Assembly: GCF_934924865.1 (NCBI RefSeq)
Contig: NZ_OW235315.1
Coordinates: forward strand, 372,001-436,000
Length of the DNA: 64,000 bases
Reading direction: 5' to 3'
Source: Tepidibacter aestuarii
GTDB lineage: Bacteria > Bacillota > Clostridia > Peptostreptococcales > Peptostreptococcaceae
A program made the position numbers and the translations under genes. Of this stretch, positions 26,021 through 34,678 are shown in pieces. Below the pieces are notes generated by a model, which made no database searches, was not told the DNA's origin, and was given only the letters and a program-made list of their open reading frames with translations. Each line of letters starts with the position of its first letter. The first letter of the stretch is position 1.

Positions 26021-26878
26021 ATGAAGACATTGAAGGAAAAAATTAAACAAAACAAATTTGTAACCACTATAGAGATAGAACCACCAAAATCGGGTAGTTC
26101 ACAATCTGAGGTAGATAGGATACAAAAATTAGCTCACTTAATAGACGGAGTTAATATACCAGATAATCCTATGGCGAATATGAGAATGAGTCCTATAGCT
26201 TTAGGAAACATAATACAAAGTAAGCTTGATCTTGAAGCTATATTTCACTTTGCATGTAGGGATAGAAACATTATATCTATCCAATCAGAATTACTAGGAG
26301 CTAATGCCTTAGGTGTTAAAAATATATTAACATTAACAGGAGATAAACCAGAGGTTGGAGATCACAAAAATGCAACAGGAGTATTTGACACTGATTCTAT
26401 AGGTCTTACTCAAGTTGTATCTAAGTTAAACAGTGGATTTGATTTTAGTGGTAATAAATTAGAAGAAAAAACTGATTTTTTTATTGGGGGAGTAGTAAAT
26501 CCATGTAGCGATGATTTAGAAAAAGAGATAGATAAGTTTCACCAAAAGATAGAAAGTGGAGTAAACTTCTTTCAAACTCAGCCTATATTTGACATTAAAA
26601 AACTAGAAAAATTCACAAAAAAAGTTGAACATATAGATATTCCAATATTGTATGGACTCATGCCTTTAAAGTCAGTAAAGTTTGCAAGGTATCTAAATAA
26701 TAATGTTCCAGGAATAGATGTTCCTAATAAACTCATAGATAGACTTGATAAAGATTGTAAAACAGAAAAAATTAAAATATTAAAAGAGATACATTCGCAT
26801 ATAAAGAGTGTATCAAAAGGGGTTCATATATTCCCTATGAAGGATTATGATTTGACTATAGAATTATTACAGGGGTGA
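26021..26878 (+). CDS. metF: Methylenetetrahydrofolate reductase
   Basis: Reduces 5,10-methylene-THF to 5-methyl-THF, the methyl donor for methionine synthesis. The 285-aa protein has the MTHFR barrel motifs TTIEIEPPK near residue 15-23, HFACRDRN near 75-82 and LTLTGDKP near 105-112, followed by the FFQTQPIFD segment. It has no separate FAD-domain fusion. The start follows GGGAGG. It is the first gene behind the SAM riboswitch and is separated from metH by only five bases. Confidence 0.94.
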   Translation: MKTLKEKIKQNKFVTTIEIEPPKSGSSQSEVDRIQKLAHLIDGVNIPDNPMANMRMSPIALGNIIQSKLDLEAIFHFACRDRNIISIQSELLGANALGVKNILTLTGDKPEVGDHKNATGVFDTDSIGLTQVVSKLNSGFDFSGNKLEEKTDFFIGGVVNPCSDDLEKEIDKFHQKIESGVNFFQTQPIFDIKKLEKFTKKVEHIDIPILYGLMPLKSVKFARYLNNNVPGIDVPNKLIDRLDKDCKTEKIKILKEIHSHIKSVSKGVHIFPMKDYDLTIELLQG

Positions 26879-26883
26879 TAGAT

Positions 26884-29256
26884 ATGAATAAGATTTTAGA
26901 AGGTTTATTAGTGTTTGATGGTGCCATGGGAACTATGTTACAGCAGGAGGGATTAAAGCCCGGTCACTGTCCCGAACTTATGAATGTAGATTATCCAGAT
27001 AAGGTTATTAAAATACATGAAAAATATTTGAAGGCAGGAGCAGATGTCATAACTACCAATACATTTGGTGGAAGTAGTGTAAAGCTTAAAGAGTACAGTC
27101 TTGAAGATAGAGTTTATGAGATTAATACAAAAGCAGTAGAAATAGCTAAAAAAATAGCTTGTAAATACAATAAGTATGTAGCTGCATCTGTTGGACCTAC
27201 TGGAAAATTTGTAGAGCCTATAGGGAATAATAGTTTTGATGAAATATATGAAATATTTAAAGAGCAGATAAAAGCTTTATCAAGTAAAAATCCAGACTTT
27301 ATACTTCTTGAGACATTCAATGATTTAGGAGAGATAAGAGCAGCTCTTTTAGCTGCAAAGGATGTTTGTGATATACCAGTTATATGCAGCTTAACTTATG
27401 AGGGAGATAGAACATTAACAGGAGTTAGCCCAGAATCAGCGGCAATAGTTTTAGAATCTTTAGGAGCAAGTGCTGTTGGAGTAAACTGTTCGGGAGGACC
27501 AGAGGAATTAATAGAAGTCACTAAAAAGATATGTAAAAATACTTCATTACCTGTCATAGTCCAACCAAACGCAGGACTTCCTGTTGTGAAAGATGGCAGC
27601 ATATATTATCCACTAGACGGTAAGGATTTCATAAAAAAGATTGAACCATATTTTGAGATAGGAGTTAATATATTTGGTTCATGCTGTGGATCAACACCAG
27701 ATCATACTAAGTTTATAAAAGAAAGAATTAAAGATTTCAAACCTGTAAAAAGAGAATTAGAAGAAGTATCAACACTTGCAAGTAGAGAAGAAATAGTAAA
27801 GACAGGCAAAAACTATCTTCCAAAAATAATAGGGGAGAGAATAAATCCTACAGCTAATAAAAAACTAGCTCAGAAGATAAAAGATGGAGATTTTTTAATA
27901 GCGCAAGAAGAAGCGCAAATTCAAGTTGAAAACAGAGCACACGTGATAGATGTTAATGTTGGGGTTGATGGAATAGATGAAGTAGATGTTATGAAAAACA
28001 TTGTAAACTTGATTCAAAAGAATGTAAATGCACCTTTATCAATTGATTCAACAGATAAAGATGTTTTAGAGGAAGCTTTAAAAAACTATCACGGAAAAGC
28101 GATAGTAAACTCTGTTAATGGAGAAGAAAAAAGCCTTGAATCTATACTTCCTATAGTCAAAAGATATGGAGCGGGGGTTATAGGTCTTACTCTTGATGAA
28201 AATGGGATACCAAATAGTGCAAAAGAAAGGCTTGAAATAGCTAAGAAAATAGTAGATAGATGTATTGCTTATAATATACTTAAAAAAGACATATACATAG
28301 ACCCACTATGTATAAGCGTATCTACAGATAATAACGCAGCTATTGAAACTTTAAAATCTATAAAAATTATAAAGGAAGAACTAGATGTAAACATAGTTTT
28401 AGGTGTTAGTAATATATCGTTTGGGCTTCCAAGCAGAAGTAAGTTAAATAGTTCATTCTTATCCATGGCTATTTTAAATGGATTAGACCTTGCAATACTC
28501 AATCCATTAGATGAAAATATTATGAATTCTTATCAAGCAGCATCTGTTTTATCAAATAGAGATGAAAATGCTATTAATTATATAAACTTAAACAGTAAAA
28601 AAAGTATTTCAAAAACTGAAATAGATGAACCAAGTGATATTATATCAGTTGATCAACTTAAAAAATGCATAGTAAACGGTTCGTATAAAGCAATAGATAT
28701 AGCTAAAAAACTTTTAGATAATAAAGTAGATAAGTCAGAGATAATAGATGAAGGTCTTATAAAAGCACTTAATATAGTTGGTCAAAAATTTGAAAACAAA
28801 GAGTATTTCTTGCCACAATTAATGCTTAGTGCAGAAATAGTTGAAAAGATATTTGATATTATAAAGAATACCTTAAGATTTGATATTAAAACTAAGGGAA
28901 CTGTAGTTATAGGAACTGTTAAAGGAGATGTACACGATATAGGAAAGAACATGGTAAGCGTTATGTTAAGATCCCATGGATATAAGGTTGTGGATCTAGG
29001 AAAGAATGTATCAGCAGATAAGTTTTTAAAAACAGCTAAAGAAGAAAATGCAGATGTAATATCTTTAAGTGCTCTTATGACAACTACTATGCCTGAAATA
29101 ACTACTACTATAGATTGTATAAGAAAAGAACTTCCAGATATCAAAATAATAGCTGGAGGTGCAGTAGTTACAGAGGAATTTGCAAAAAAATCTGGTGCAA
29201 ATGGATATAGTGAAGATGCAGTTGGTGCTGTTAGGCTTGTAGATTCATTAATATGA
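26884..29256 (+). CDS. metH: Cobalamin-dependent methionine synthase without the activation domain
   Basis: Methylates homocysteine using 5-methyl-THF and cobalamin. The 790-aa protein has a homocysteine-binding barrel (zinc cysteines C202, C267 and C268), a pterin-binding barrel from about 310 (IGERINPTANKKL, VIDVNVGVDG), a cobalamin cap near 600-690 and a B12 domain with H684 in GDVHDIGKN. The C-terminal AdoMet reactivation domain of E. coli MetH is missing; the next gene supplies it. A GTG at 26875 is in frame, but the ATG at 26884 has the proper spacing to AGGGGTG. Confidence 0.93.
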   Translation: MNKILEGLLVFDGAMGTMLQQEGLKPGHCPELMNVDYPDKVIKIHEKYLKAGADVITTNTFGGSSVKLKEYSLEDRVYEINTKAVEIAKKIACKYNKYVAASVGPTGKFVEPIGNNSFDEIYEIFKEQIKALSSKNPDFILLETFNDLGEIRAALLAAKDVCDIPVICSLTYEGDRTLTGVSPESAAIVLESLGASAVGVNCSGGPEELIEVTKKICKNTSLPVIVQPNAGLPVVKDGSIYYPLDGKDFIKKIEPYFEIGVNIFGSCCGSTPDHTKFIKERIKDFKPVKRELEEVSTLASREEIVKTGKNYLPKIIGERINPTANKKLAQKIKDGDFLIAQEEAQIQVENRAHVIDVNVGVDGIDEVDVMKNIVNLIQKNVNAPLSIDSTDKDVLEEALKNYHGKAIVNSVNGEEKSLESILPIVKRYGAGVIGLTLDENGIPNSAKERLEIAKKIVDRCIAYNILKKDIYIDPLCISVSTDNNAAIETLKSIKIIKEELDVNIVLGVSNISFGLPSRSKLNSSFLSMAILNGLDLAILNPLDENIMNSYQAASVLSNRDENAINYINLNSKKSISKTEIDEPSDIISVDQLKKCIVNGSYKAIDIAKKLLDNKVDKSEIIDEGLIKALNIVGQKFENKEYFLPQLMLSAEIVEKIFDIIKNTLRFDIKTKGTVVIGTVKGDVHDIGKNMVSVMLRSHGYKVVDLGKNVSADKFLKTAKEENADVISLSALMTTTMPEITTTIDCIRKELPDIKIIAGGAVVTEEFAKKSGANGYSEDAVGAVRLVDSLI

Positions 29257-29272
29257 TATATGGAGAAATTTT

Positions 29273-29944
29273 ATGGACGTAAATGTTTTATATAACTTTA
29301 ATATAGAAAAAGAAATTGATAGTATATGTCAAAGGGTAGATGAACTAAAAGGGTTAGAAGATGATGTTTTAGAAATTAAAAAATATATAAAGCCTTGTAT
29401 TTATTATAAAGATATTAATATAAAAAGCATAGAAAAGGATAAGGTAGTACTAGATGAAATTGAGATAGACAGCGCTTATTTAGCAAAAGGTCTTTCTGGA
29501 TGTCATAAGATAACATTAATAGTTCTTAGCATAGGAGATTATCTTAATAAATATTCTAAAGAAAAATATCATAGCTTAGAGTTTAAAAAAAGCTCTGTAG
29601 CCGATATCTTGGGTTCACATGCAGTTGAAATACTAATAGATAAATTTCATAATTATTTGATAAGCAAAAATATTTTAAGCGGAATTCATTCGTCTTTAAG
29701 ATTTAGTCCTGGATATGGAGACTGGGATTTAAGATATCAAAAAAATATATTAGATATATTAAAAACTCATAAAGATATAAATGTAAGTTCCAACTTTTTA
29801 TTACAACCTATAAAATCAGTAACGGCAATTATAGGATGGTCATATCAAATAAAAGAAAGAAATTATCCAACTGGATATAAAAAAGAAATATGTAAAGGAA
29901 TAAACTCATGTTCAAATTGTAGAACTTGGGCATGTAAAAAATAA
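29273..29944 (+). CDS. Methionine synthase activation protein (AdoMet-binding domain as separate protein)
   Basis: A 223-aa protein matching the vitamin B12-dependent methionine synthase activation domain, with SLRFSPGYGDWDLRYQ and a following QPIKSVTAIIGWS that echo the AdoMet-binding RPAPGYPACPDH region of MetH. It would remethylate oxidised cobalamin on the truncated MetH encoded 16 bases upstream. The extreme C-terminus carries four cysteines (CKGINSCSNCRTWAC), which could bind a metal or Fe-S centre; that is inference. Confidence 0.87.
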   Translation: MDVNVLYNFNIEKEIDSICQRVDELKGLEDDVLEIKKYIKPCIYYKDINIKSIEKDKVVLDEIEIDSAYLAKGLSGCHKITLIVLSIGDYLNKYSKEKYHSLEFKKSSVADILGSHAVEILIDKFHNYLISKNILSGIHSSLRFSPGYGDWDLRYQKNILDILKTHKDINVSSNFLLQPIKSVTAIIGWSYQIKERNYPTGYKKEICKGINSCSNCRTWACKK

Positions 29945-29957
29945 AGGGGGATTTAAT

Positions 29958-30398
29958 ATGAAAAATATTGTAGTTGAAAGTTTTACAATGGATCACACTA
30001 AAGTAAAAGCTCCGTTTGTGAGAAAATGTGGAAGAATTCAAACTCCTAAAGGGGATATAATAAGTAAGTTTGATTTGAGGTTTACTCAACCTAATAAAGA
30101 GGCTATTCCAACTGCGTCAATTCATGCTATAGAACATCTTATGGCTGGATTCATAAGAGAGGACCTAGATGATGTTATAGATCTGTCTCCTATGGGATGC
30201 AGAACAGGATTTTACCTTATACTAGTTGGTGATATAGATGAGGAAACTGTTTTAAAAGCACTTATAAATAGTCTTGAGAAAGTACTAAAAGCTGATGAGA
30301 TTCCAGCAGTTAACGAAATACAGTGTGGTAACTATAGAGATATGTCACTGTTTGGAGCTAAGGAATATGCTAAGGGGGTTTTAGAGAAGCTTAAATAA
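29958..30398 (+). CDS. luxS: S-ribosylhomocysteine lyase
   Basis: Cleaves S-ribosylhomocysteine to homocysteine and the precursor of autoinducer-2. The 146-aa length is slightly short but normal for clostridia. The metal ligands are H56 and H60 in HAIEHLMAG with catalytic E59, plus a C-terminal Cys in EIQCGNY, and MGCRTGFY carries the second catalytic Cys. It is the last gene of the SAM-riboswitch operon, so homocysteine recycling and its remethylation are regulated together. No Pfs nucleosidase gene is present here. Confidence 0.95.
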   Translation: MKNIVVESFTMDHTKVKAPFVRKCGRIQTPKGDIISKFDLRFTQPNKEAIPTASIHAIEHLMAGFIREDLDDVIDLSPMGCRTGFYLILVGDIDEETVLKALINSLEKVLKADEIPAVNEIQCGNYRDMSLFGAKEYAKGVLEKLK

Positions 30399-30415
30399 GT
30401 GAATCTATGGGGTAA

Positions 30416-30622
30416 GCGAAAAAAGAGGATTACTGAAATACCGCTACTTAGTCAATATTTTTATACAACTAAAGATTGTGTCTACTAAACATACTAAAAC
30501 TTTTAAACTCCCTATGGTCAGACAAAAAAGTTTCTTAACGTATATTCAGTAGACATAATCTAAGGTGTATGGAAAAACATTAACCCAAAAGTAGCTAACA
30601 TTTCAATAACCCTCTTTTTTAG
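30416..30622. repeat. Long imperfect palindromic repeat, family A copy 3 (diverged)
   Basis: The core AAACTCCCTATGGTCAGACA and flanking order (CAACTAAAG, TATTCAGTAGACA, CATTAACCC) match the copies at 3541 and 34275 in a diverged form. The outer arms AAAAGAGG and CCTCTTTT pair, so the whole element could be a hairpin of about 200 bases. With the terminator below it fills the 30399-30805 gap. Confidence 0.6.
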
Positions 30623-30696
30623 ATTTAGTGTTAGAGGTTACATGAATTTAAGAAGAATGCGATAGCAGAAAATATATAGCAAATTTGAACTAATTT

Positions 30697-30754
30697 AAAA
30701 TGCTGGATATTAAAATATTTAACACAGTTGCGGTATTTTAATATCCAGCATTTT
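30697..30754. terminator. Bidirectional terminator between luxS and the DMT transporter gene
   Basis: A perfect 21-bp inverted repeat (30697-30717 with 30734-30754) carries A and T runs at its ends, so it can serve both converging operons. Confidence 0.8.
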
Positions 30755-30805
30755 GTCACTCAAAAGAGTTGATGTATTTACTTGAAGAACAAAGTACGTT
30801 AGGAT

Positions 30806-31732
30806 TTATGCTGATTTTTTAGATGTATTTTTGGTATCTATATTAGGAGAAAAGTAATTTGCTCCAACTATTCCTATTATTATAAGAGTACATCCGATTA
30901 TGTGATAATAAAATATTTTCTCATTAAGTATTAATGCTCCAGCTGCTATTGATACTATAGTAGATATATTAAAAAATACTCCTACCTTTGAGGCTTCAAT
31001 TTTAGATAAAGCATAGTTATTAAGAATAGCACTTATAAGTGTTGATAAAACAGATAGATACAGTATTGGACCTATAAATGATAAATCTTTAAACAATGAA
31101 ACTGCACTGCTGAAACTATTTCTGTTTACGATGAACAGAAATAAGAACACCATAAATCCGAACAACTGCATAAAAAAGCATATCTCAACAGGAGTAAACT
31201 CATTTGAAAATTTTCTTGATAAGATACTGAATATAGAGAAGCATATGCAAGAAATAAAAATGAGGAGTATTCCTAAGAAGTTATCTAAGTTTAAGGACAT
31301 ACCTTTCATTGAAAAAATATATATAACTCCAAATATTGAAAGAATAATAGATAGTATTTGTTTTATATTTGTTTTTTCTTTTAAAAATACAATACTAAGA
31401 ATTAATATTATAGCAGGTGTTAAAGCACTTATAATCCCAGCTTCAGATGATGAGGCATATTTAAGTCCGAAGCTTTGAAATAAGAAAAATCCACTTGGAA
31501 AAAATATAGACATAAAAATGAGATTTTTTAAGTTTTTTCCTTTTAAATTAACTTTAACTATTTTAAATAAAATAGTTAAGGATATCACTATAAAGCATAT
31601 AAAGAATCTTAAAAATAAAGTAGTTATAGGATCAGTAGCAGTTACAGCTTTTTTTGTAAATAAAAAAGCAAGCCCAATAATTATATTGCTTAAAATAACA
31701 GCTAAATACCCAAGCTTGTTGTCATTGTTCAA
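30806..31732 (-). CDS. DMT-superfamily (EamA) transporter
   Basis: A 308-aa membrane protein with ten hydrophobic segments arranged as two EamA repeats. Each repeat ends in a motif of the type LKEKTNIKQILSIILSIFGVIYI and LNEKIFYYHIIGCTLIIIGIVGA. These proteins export amino acids or other metabolites; the substrate cannot be read here. The start follows GGGAGG. It has no partner gene on its strand apart from the small protein gene further upstream at 31829. Confidence 0.88.
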   Translation of the reverse strand: MNNDNKLGYLAVILSNIIIGLAFLFTKKAVTATDPITTLFLRFFICFIVISLTILFKIVKVNLKGKNLKNLIFMSIFFPSGFFLFQSFGLKYASSSEAGIISALTPAIILILSIVFLKEKTNIKQILSIILSIFGVIYIFSMKGMSLNLDNFLGILLIFISCICFSIFSILSRKFSNEFTPVEICFFMQLFGFMVFLFLFIVNRNSFSSAVSLFKDLSFIGPILYLSVLSTLISAILNNYALSKIEASKVGVFFNISTIVSIAAGALILNEKIFYYHIIGCTLIIIGIVGANYFSPNIDTKNTSKKSA

Positions 31733-31828
31733 CTAAAAACCTCCCTTGTAAATATACAGATATATGAAAACTAAAATATTATATCTAAAAATATAAATAA
31801 ATACAAGTGAGGCAATTATTTGAAATAT

Positions 31829-31993
31829 CTATTTTTTTCGTGAATAGTCTACGTCATTTTCTATTTTGTCCATATTATCTAAATAATTATATACTCTTGT
31901 AGGCAGTTTAATTATTTTAGTTATAAAGAAATAGATAATATATATTAAGAGAATCATACTTAATATTTGATATATAGGTGAAACATTCATCAT
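31829..31993 (-). CDS. Small single-span membrane protein, 54 aa
   Basis: The frame is open from 32023, but a canonical AGGAGG at 32000-32005 points to the ATG at 31993. The protein has one hydrophobic segment (about residues 7-27, with LLIYIIYFFI) and a charged tail ending YSRKK. I do not recognise a family. It is divergent from the gene at 32076, and no ribosomal, phage or toxin neighbour explains it. The strong ribosome site is the best evidence that it is real. Confidence 0.6.
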   Translation of the reverse strand: MMNVSPIYQILSMILLIYIIYFFITKIIKLPTRVYNYLDNMDKIENDVDYSRKK

Positions 31994-32075
31994 AAGACCT
32001 CCTGAAAGTGTATAAAATTTCATCTATAAAACAATAATAAAGGAATACTTAGAAAATATTAAGAGGTGAAATTTT

Positions 32076-32942
32076 ATGAATAAAATTTTATTATTTATAG
32101 TATACTTATTTCCTATAATTATAATTTTAACATATAAAAATAAAAATAAATATATGTTTACACTAATATATATACTGACGGTTTCGTCAATTTTTTCCAT
32201 GAATACAGATATGAATGATAACATACAAGCTATTAAATACAAAAATGATAAAATAAAAATTATGATGAGTATAAATAACATAAATAAAAAAACAGATGAT
32301 AAAAAAAATACAGAGAAAAAGATTGTCTCCAAACAAGAAATAGATGAGAATATAAACTTTGACCAAGAAAATTTAGAAAAAAAAGTTCAAGATGATAATT
32401 CTCATGTACAGGTTATTAATATAGATAAAACGAACAATAAAAATTTGAATAAAGATCAAATAGAAGTTGTTGATAGCTTAAATAATAAGGCTGATGAAGA
32501 GAATGAAGAAGTTGATGAGCTAAAAGTACTTAATGACTTTGAAAAAGAAGTGCAGGATATAGAGAAAAAGGGTCTTGTTCCACTTAGAAAATGTTATGGA
32601 GTTTTAAAGAAAATGCAAAAGGGCAAGGCAGATATGAATGAGTTGATGAAAGAAGCTCAAAACAGTAGACAAAAATGCGATCAAGTAGAATTAATGTATA
32701 GAAATTTAAAGGTACCTGAGTTTAAAGACGAAGAAAATACAAAACTTTTAAAGGATGCAAAATTAGATATACAGAAGGCTTTTTATATAAGGAAGAAGGC
32801 CATGGATTATGGTATAGAGTTTTTAGATAATAAAAATCCAAAGTATATAATTAAAATAAAAGACAGCTTAAAACTATCAGATAAATTAGTGCACAGTTTT
32901 ACAGATAACGTGAATAAGATCAAGTCTAATTTAAAAAAATAA
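32076..32942 (+). CDS. Unknown membrane-anchored, highly charged protein
   Basis: A 288-aa protein. Two hydrophobic segments lie at the N-terminus (about 2-20 and 26-42), followed by a lysine, asparagine and glutamate-rich linker to about 145 and a helical C-terminal domain (KVLNDFEKEVQDIEKKG, LRKCYGVLKKMQKGKADMNELMKEA) that looks like a helical bundle. It lacks a recognisable catalytic motif. RBS AGAGGTG supports the start. The family is unknown to me, and it lies between a divergent small membrane protein gene and repeat C. Confidence 0.65.
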   Translation: MNKILLFIVYLFPIIIILTYKNKNKYMFTLIYILTVSSIFSMNTDMNDNIQAIKYKNDKIKIMMSINNINKKTDDKKNTEKKIVSKQEIDENINFDQENLEKKVQDDNSHVQVINIDKTNNKNLNKDQIEVVDSLNNKADEENEEVDELKVLNDFEKEVQDIEKKGLVPLRKCYGVLKKMQKGKADMNELMKEAQNSRQKCDQVELMYRNLKVPEFKDEENTKLLKDAKLDIQKAFYIRKKAMDYGIEFLDNKNPKYIIKIKDSLKLSDKLVHSFTDNVNKIKSNLKK

Positions 32943-32953
32943 AAATCAATATA

Positions 32954-33158
32954 AAGCTGAATTTAATTCAGATGGAGCATTTATTCCGTCTGAATTTTTA
33001 GATTTTAAATAGATTCCAAGATATTACTCAATAAGTAAATATTAAAAAATAAGAAGAGTCTTTGTTTTACTTGATTTTTATATCAAAATAGACAATAATA
33101 TAATAAGTAGTAAAAATTCAGCTGGAGTAAAATAGTCATCTGAATTAAGGTTCGTTTT
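32954..33158. repeat. Repeat family C, pair of inverted hairpin copies
   Basis: TTAATTCAGATGGAGC...CTGAATTTTTA at 32954-33000 recurs in inverted orientation at 33113-33158 (AAAATTCAGCTGGAG...CATCTGAATTAAGG). Both can fold into small hairpins on ATTCAG/CTGAAT. The related copy at 41005-41060 reads AATTCAGATGGAG...CTCCAACTGAATT. The second copy ends 14 bases before the next gene start and could affect its translation. Confidence 0.6.
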
Positions 33159-33171
33159 ACGGAGGTAGTAG

Positions 33172-33735
33172 ATGAAGAAATTAAACATTTGTATAGATAT
33201 AGACGGAACAATTACTGATCCATATTATTTTATAGAATATTTTAACGAGCATTTTAATAAAGATTTAAAAGAAGAAGATATGAACACATGTAAACTAGAA
33301 GATTTATATGAGACTACTCTTGAAGAAATACTTGAATTTTATACTTATAAAGGTTATGATATACATCTTAGTGCAAGTCCACTAGATTCAGCCAGCGAAA
33401 TTATGCATGAGCTTAATAAAAAGCATAATTTGTACTTTGTAACTGCTAGAAATGAAGGATTAAAGGATGTAACAGAGGAATGGATGGAAGTTAATAATTT
33501 TCCTAAAATAGATGTATATTATTTAGGAGGATATTACAAGGTTGATAAGGCTAAAGAGCTAGACTGTGATTTATTCATAGAAGATAACCCTCATAATACT
33601 GAAGACTTGGCACAGTCTGGAATACAAGTACTTTTAATGGACGCAAATTATAACAAGGATATAGATTTAGAAAATGTAACAAGAGTTACTAGCTGGAAGG
33701 AAATAAAAAATATAATAGATGACATGTCTTTATAG
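33172..33735 (+). CDS. HAD-family nucleotidase, 5'(3')-deoxyribonucleotidase-like
   Basis: A 187-aa HAD-superfamily protein. Motif I is D9-I-D11-G-T, motif II is FVTARNEG, motif III Lys lies in YKVDKAKEL and motif IV is FIEDNPHNT. This pattern fits the NT5C-like nucleotidase group that includes Bacillus YqfW. It would dephosphorylate nucleotides or similar phosphomonoesters in the cytoplasm. RBS CGGAGGTAG precedes the ATG. The next gene begins 11 bases after its stop and is probably cotranscribed. Confidence 0.83.
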   Translation: MKKLNICIDIDGTITDPYYFIEYFNEHFNKDLKEEDMNTCKLEDLYETTLEEILEFYTYKGYDIHLSASPLDSASEIMHELNKKHNLYFVTARNEGLKDVTEEWMEVNNFPKIDVYYLGGYYKVDKAKELDCDLFIEDNPHNTEDLAQSGIQVLLMDANYNKDIDLENVTRVTSWKEIKNIIDDMSL

Positions 33736-33746
33736 GAGGGAAAGTT

Positions 33747-34232
33747 TTGATAGAGATAACTTTTGAAAATAAAGAAGGCTCAAGAACTGTTAAAAGTGAA
33801 TCAGTAGAAGAAATATTAACTTTAAAGGCTGACTTTGGATATGTAAAGGATATATCAGATTCTATAAATCAAAAAGATATTATGGTGTTTGATTGTAAAT
33901 TAGATAAATCTGTTTTTAAATTTGAATTTTTAGAAGAAGAAGAGTATGAGCAATATGATGTAGATCAAGAAGAGTACTTACAAGTTTTATTTGAAGATAT
34001 AAAAATGTACTTAAAAGAAATATGTGATGATGTAGCAGATGATCTTCAAGAAGAATACAAGTATGAAGATATAAAATGCAAATATGAAATTTACGATTTA
34101 GATGAAACTTTTACAGATGTTAAGTTTGTAATTTGTATTTCATTTAAAAATATAGAAACTGCAAAGTTAGTCGACCTAGCTAGAATAGTTTCAAAAAGAC
34201 AATTAAAAGGTTCTTCAAAGTATTTCAACTAG
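33747..34232 (+). CDS. Unknown acidic cytoplasmic protein, 161 aa
   Basis: The gene starts with TTG (33747) at six to seven bases from a strong AGGAGGG and follows the nucleotidase gene closely. The protein has no signal or membrane segment. It is very acidic, with a central run rich in Glu and Asp (FLEEEEYEQYDVDQEEYL) and a helical C-terminal half (FKNIETAKLVDLARIVSKRQ). I do not recognise a domain. Linkage suggests a role with the nucleotidase, which is a guess. Confidence 0.6.
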   Translation: MIEITFENKEGSRTVKSESVEEILTLKADFGYVKDISDSINQKDIMVFDCKLDKSVFKFEFLEEEEYEQYDVDQEEYLQVLFEDIKMYLKEICDDVADDLQEEYKYEDIKCKYEIYDLDETFTDVKFVICISFKNIETAKLVDLARIVSKRQLKGSSKYFN

Positions 34233-34233
34233 A

Positions 34234-34267
34234 AAATAGGTATCTCTTTAGAGATGCCTATTTTTTA
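34234..34267 (+). terminator. Terminator after the 33747 gene
   Basis: AAATAGGTATCTC pairs with GAGATGCCTATTT (one G-U pair) and leads into a T run. Confidence 0.8.
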
Positions 34268-34274
34268 TTTTTGG

Positions 34275-34495
34275 TTCTGTGGGTTATCGAAAACCTCCTA
34301 TGAAAATACCGTAAATACAACGATATTTTGAATACAACTAAGTTTTTATCTTATTAATAACCCTAAAATTTAAGAACTCCCTACGGTTAAACACATAAAT
34401 TTTTAAACGTATTATTAAACGATAAAATCTAAGTTGTATTAGTCAAAATATCTAAAAGCATTTACTAACATTTTCATAGAAAGTTTTAAGGATAC
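34275..34495. repeat. Long imperfect palindromic repeat, family A copy 2
   Basis: Clearly the same element as at 3541-3754: CTGTGGGTTATC, ACAACGATATTTTGAATA, TCTTATTAATAA and the core AGAACTCCCTACGG are shared in order, and both copies follow a terminator directly. Left and right halves are largely complementary. It occupies most of the 34233-34678 gap; the remaining 180 bp contains a short family D-like stretch (TATGCTAACGCAAG) and no gene. Confidence 0.8.
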
Positions 34496-34678
34496 TATTC
34501 TTACCGTAATCAATTTTAAACTACCATATGCTAACGCAAGTACAACCATTCTAAATGAGTTTTGGAGGGTGAGAACTTAATTATATTTCGATTATATGGA
34601 AATTAATTGAAATAACTTGGTGTTTTATAGTAACATATACTTAATTATGCAATTAGCTTATGGAAAGATGGTGTGGGA

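Noticed and set aside
30416-30622. Small protein gene after luxS
   Set aside because: No frame with a ribosome site of useful length exists; the sequence is explained by repeat A.
32024-32332. Minus-strand hydrophobic frame of 102 codons
   Set aside because: It overlaps the well-supported gene at 32076 antisense and lacks a ribosome site; its hydrophobicity mirrors the AT-rich sense strand.
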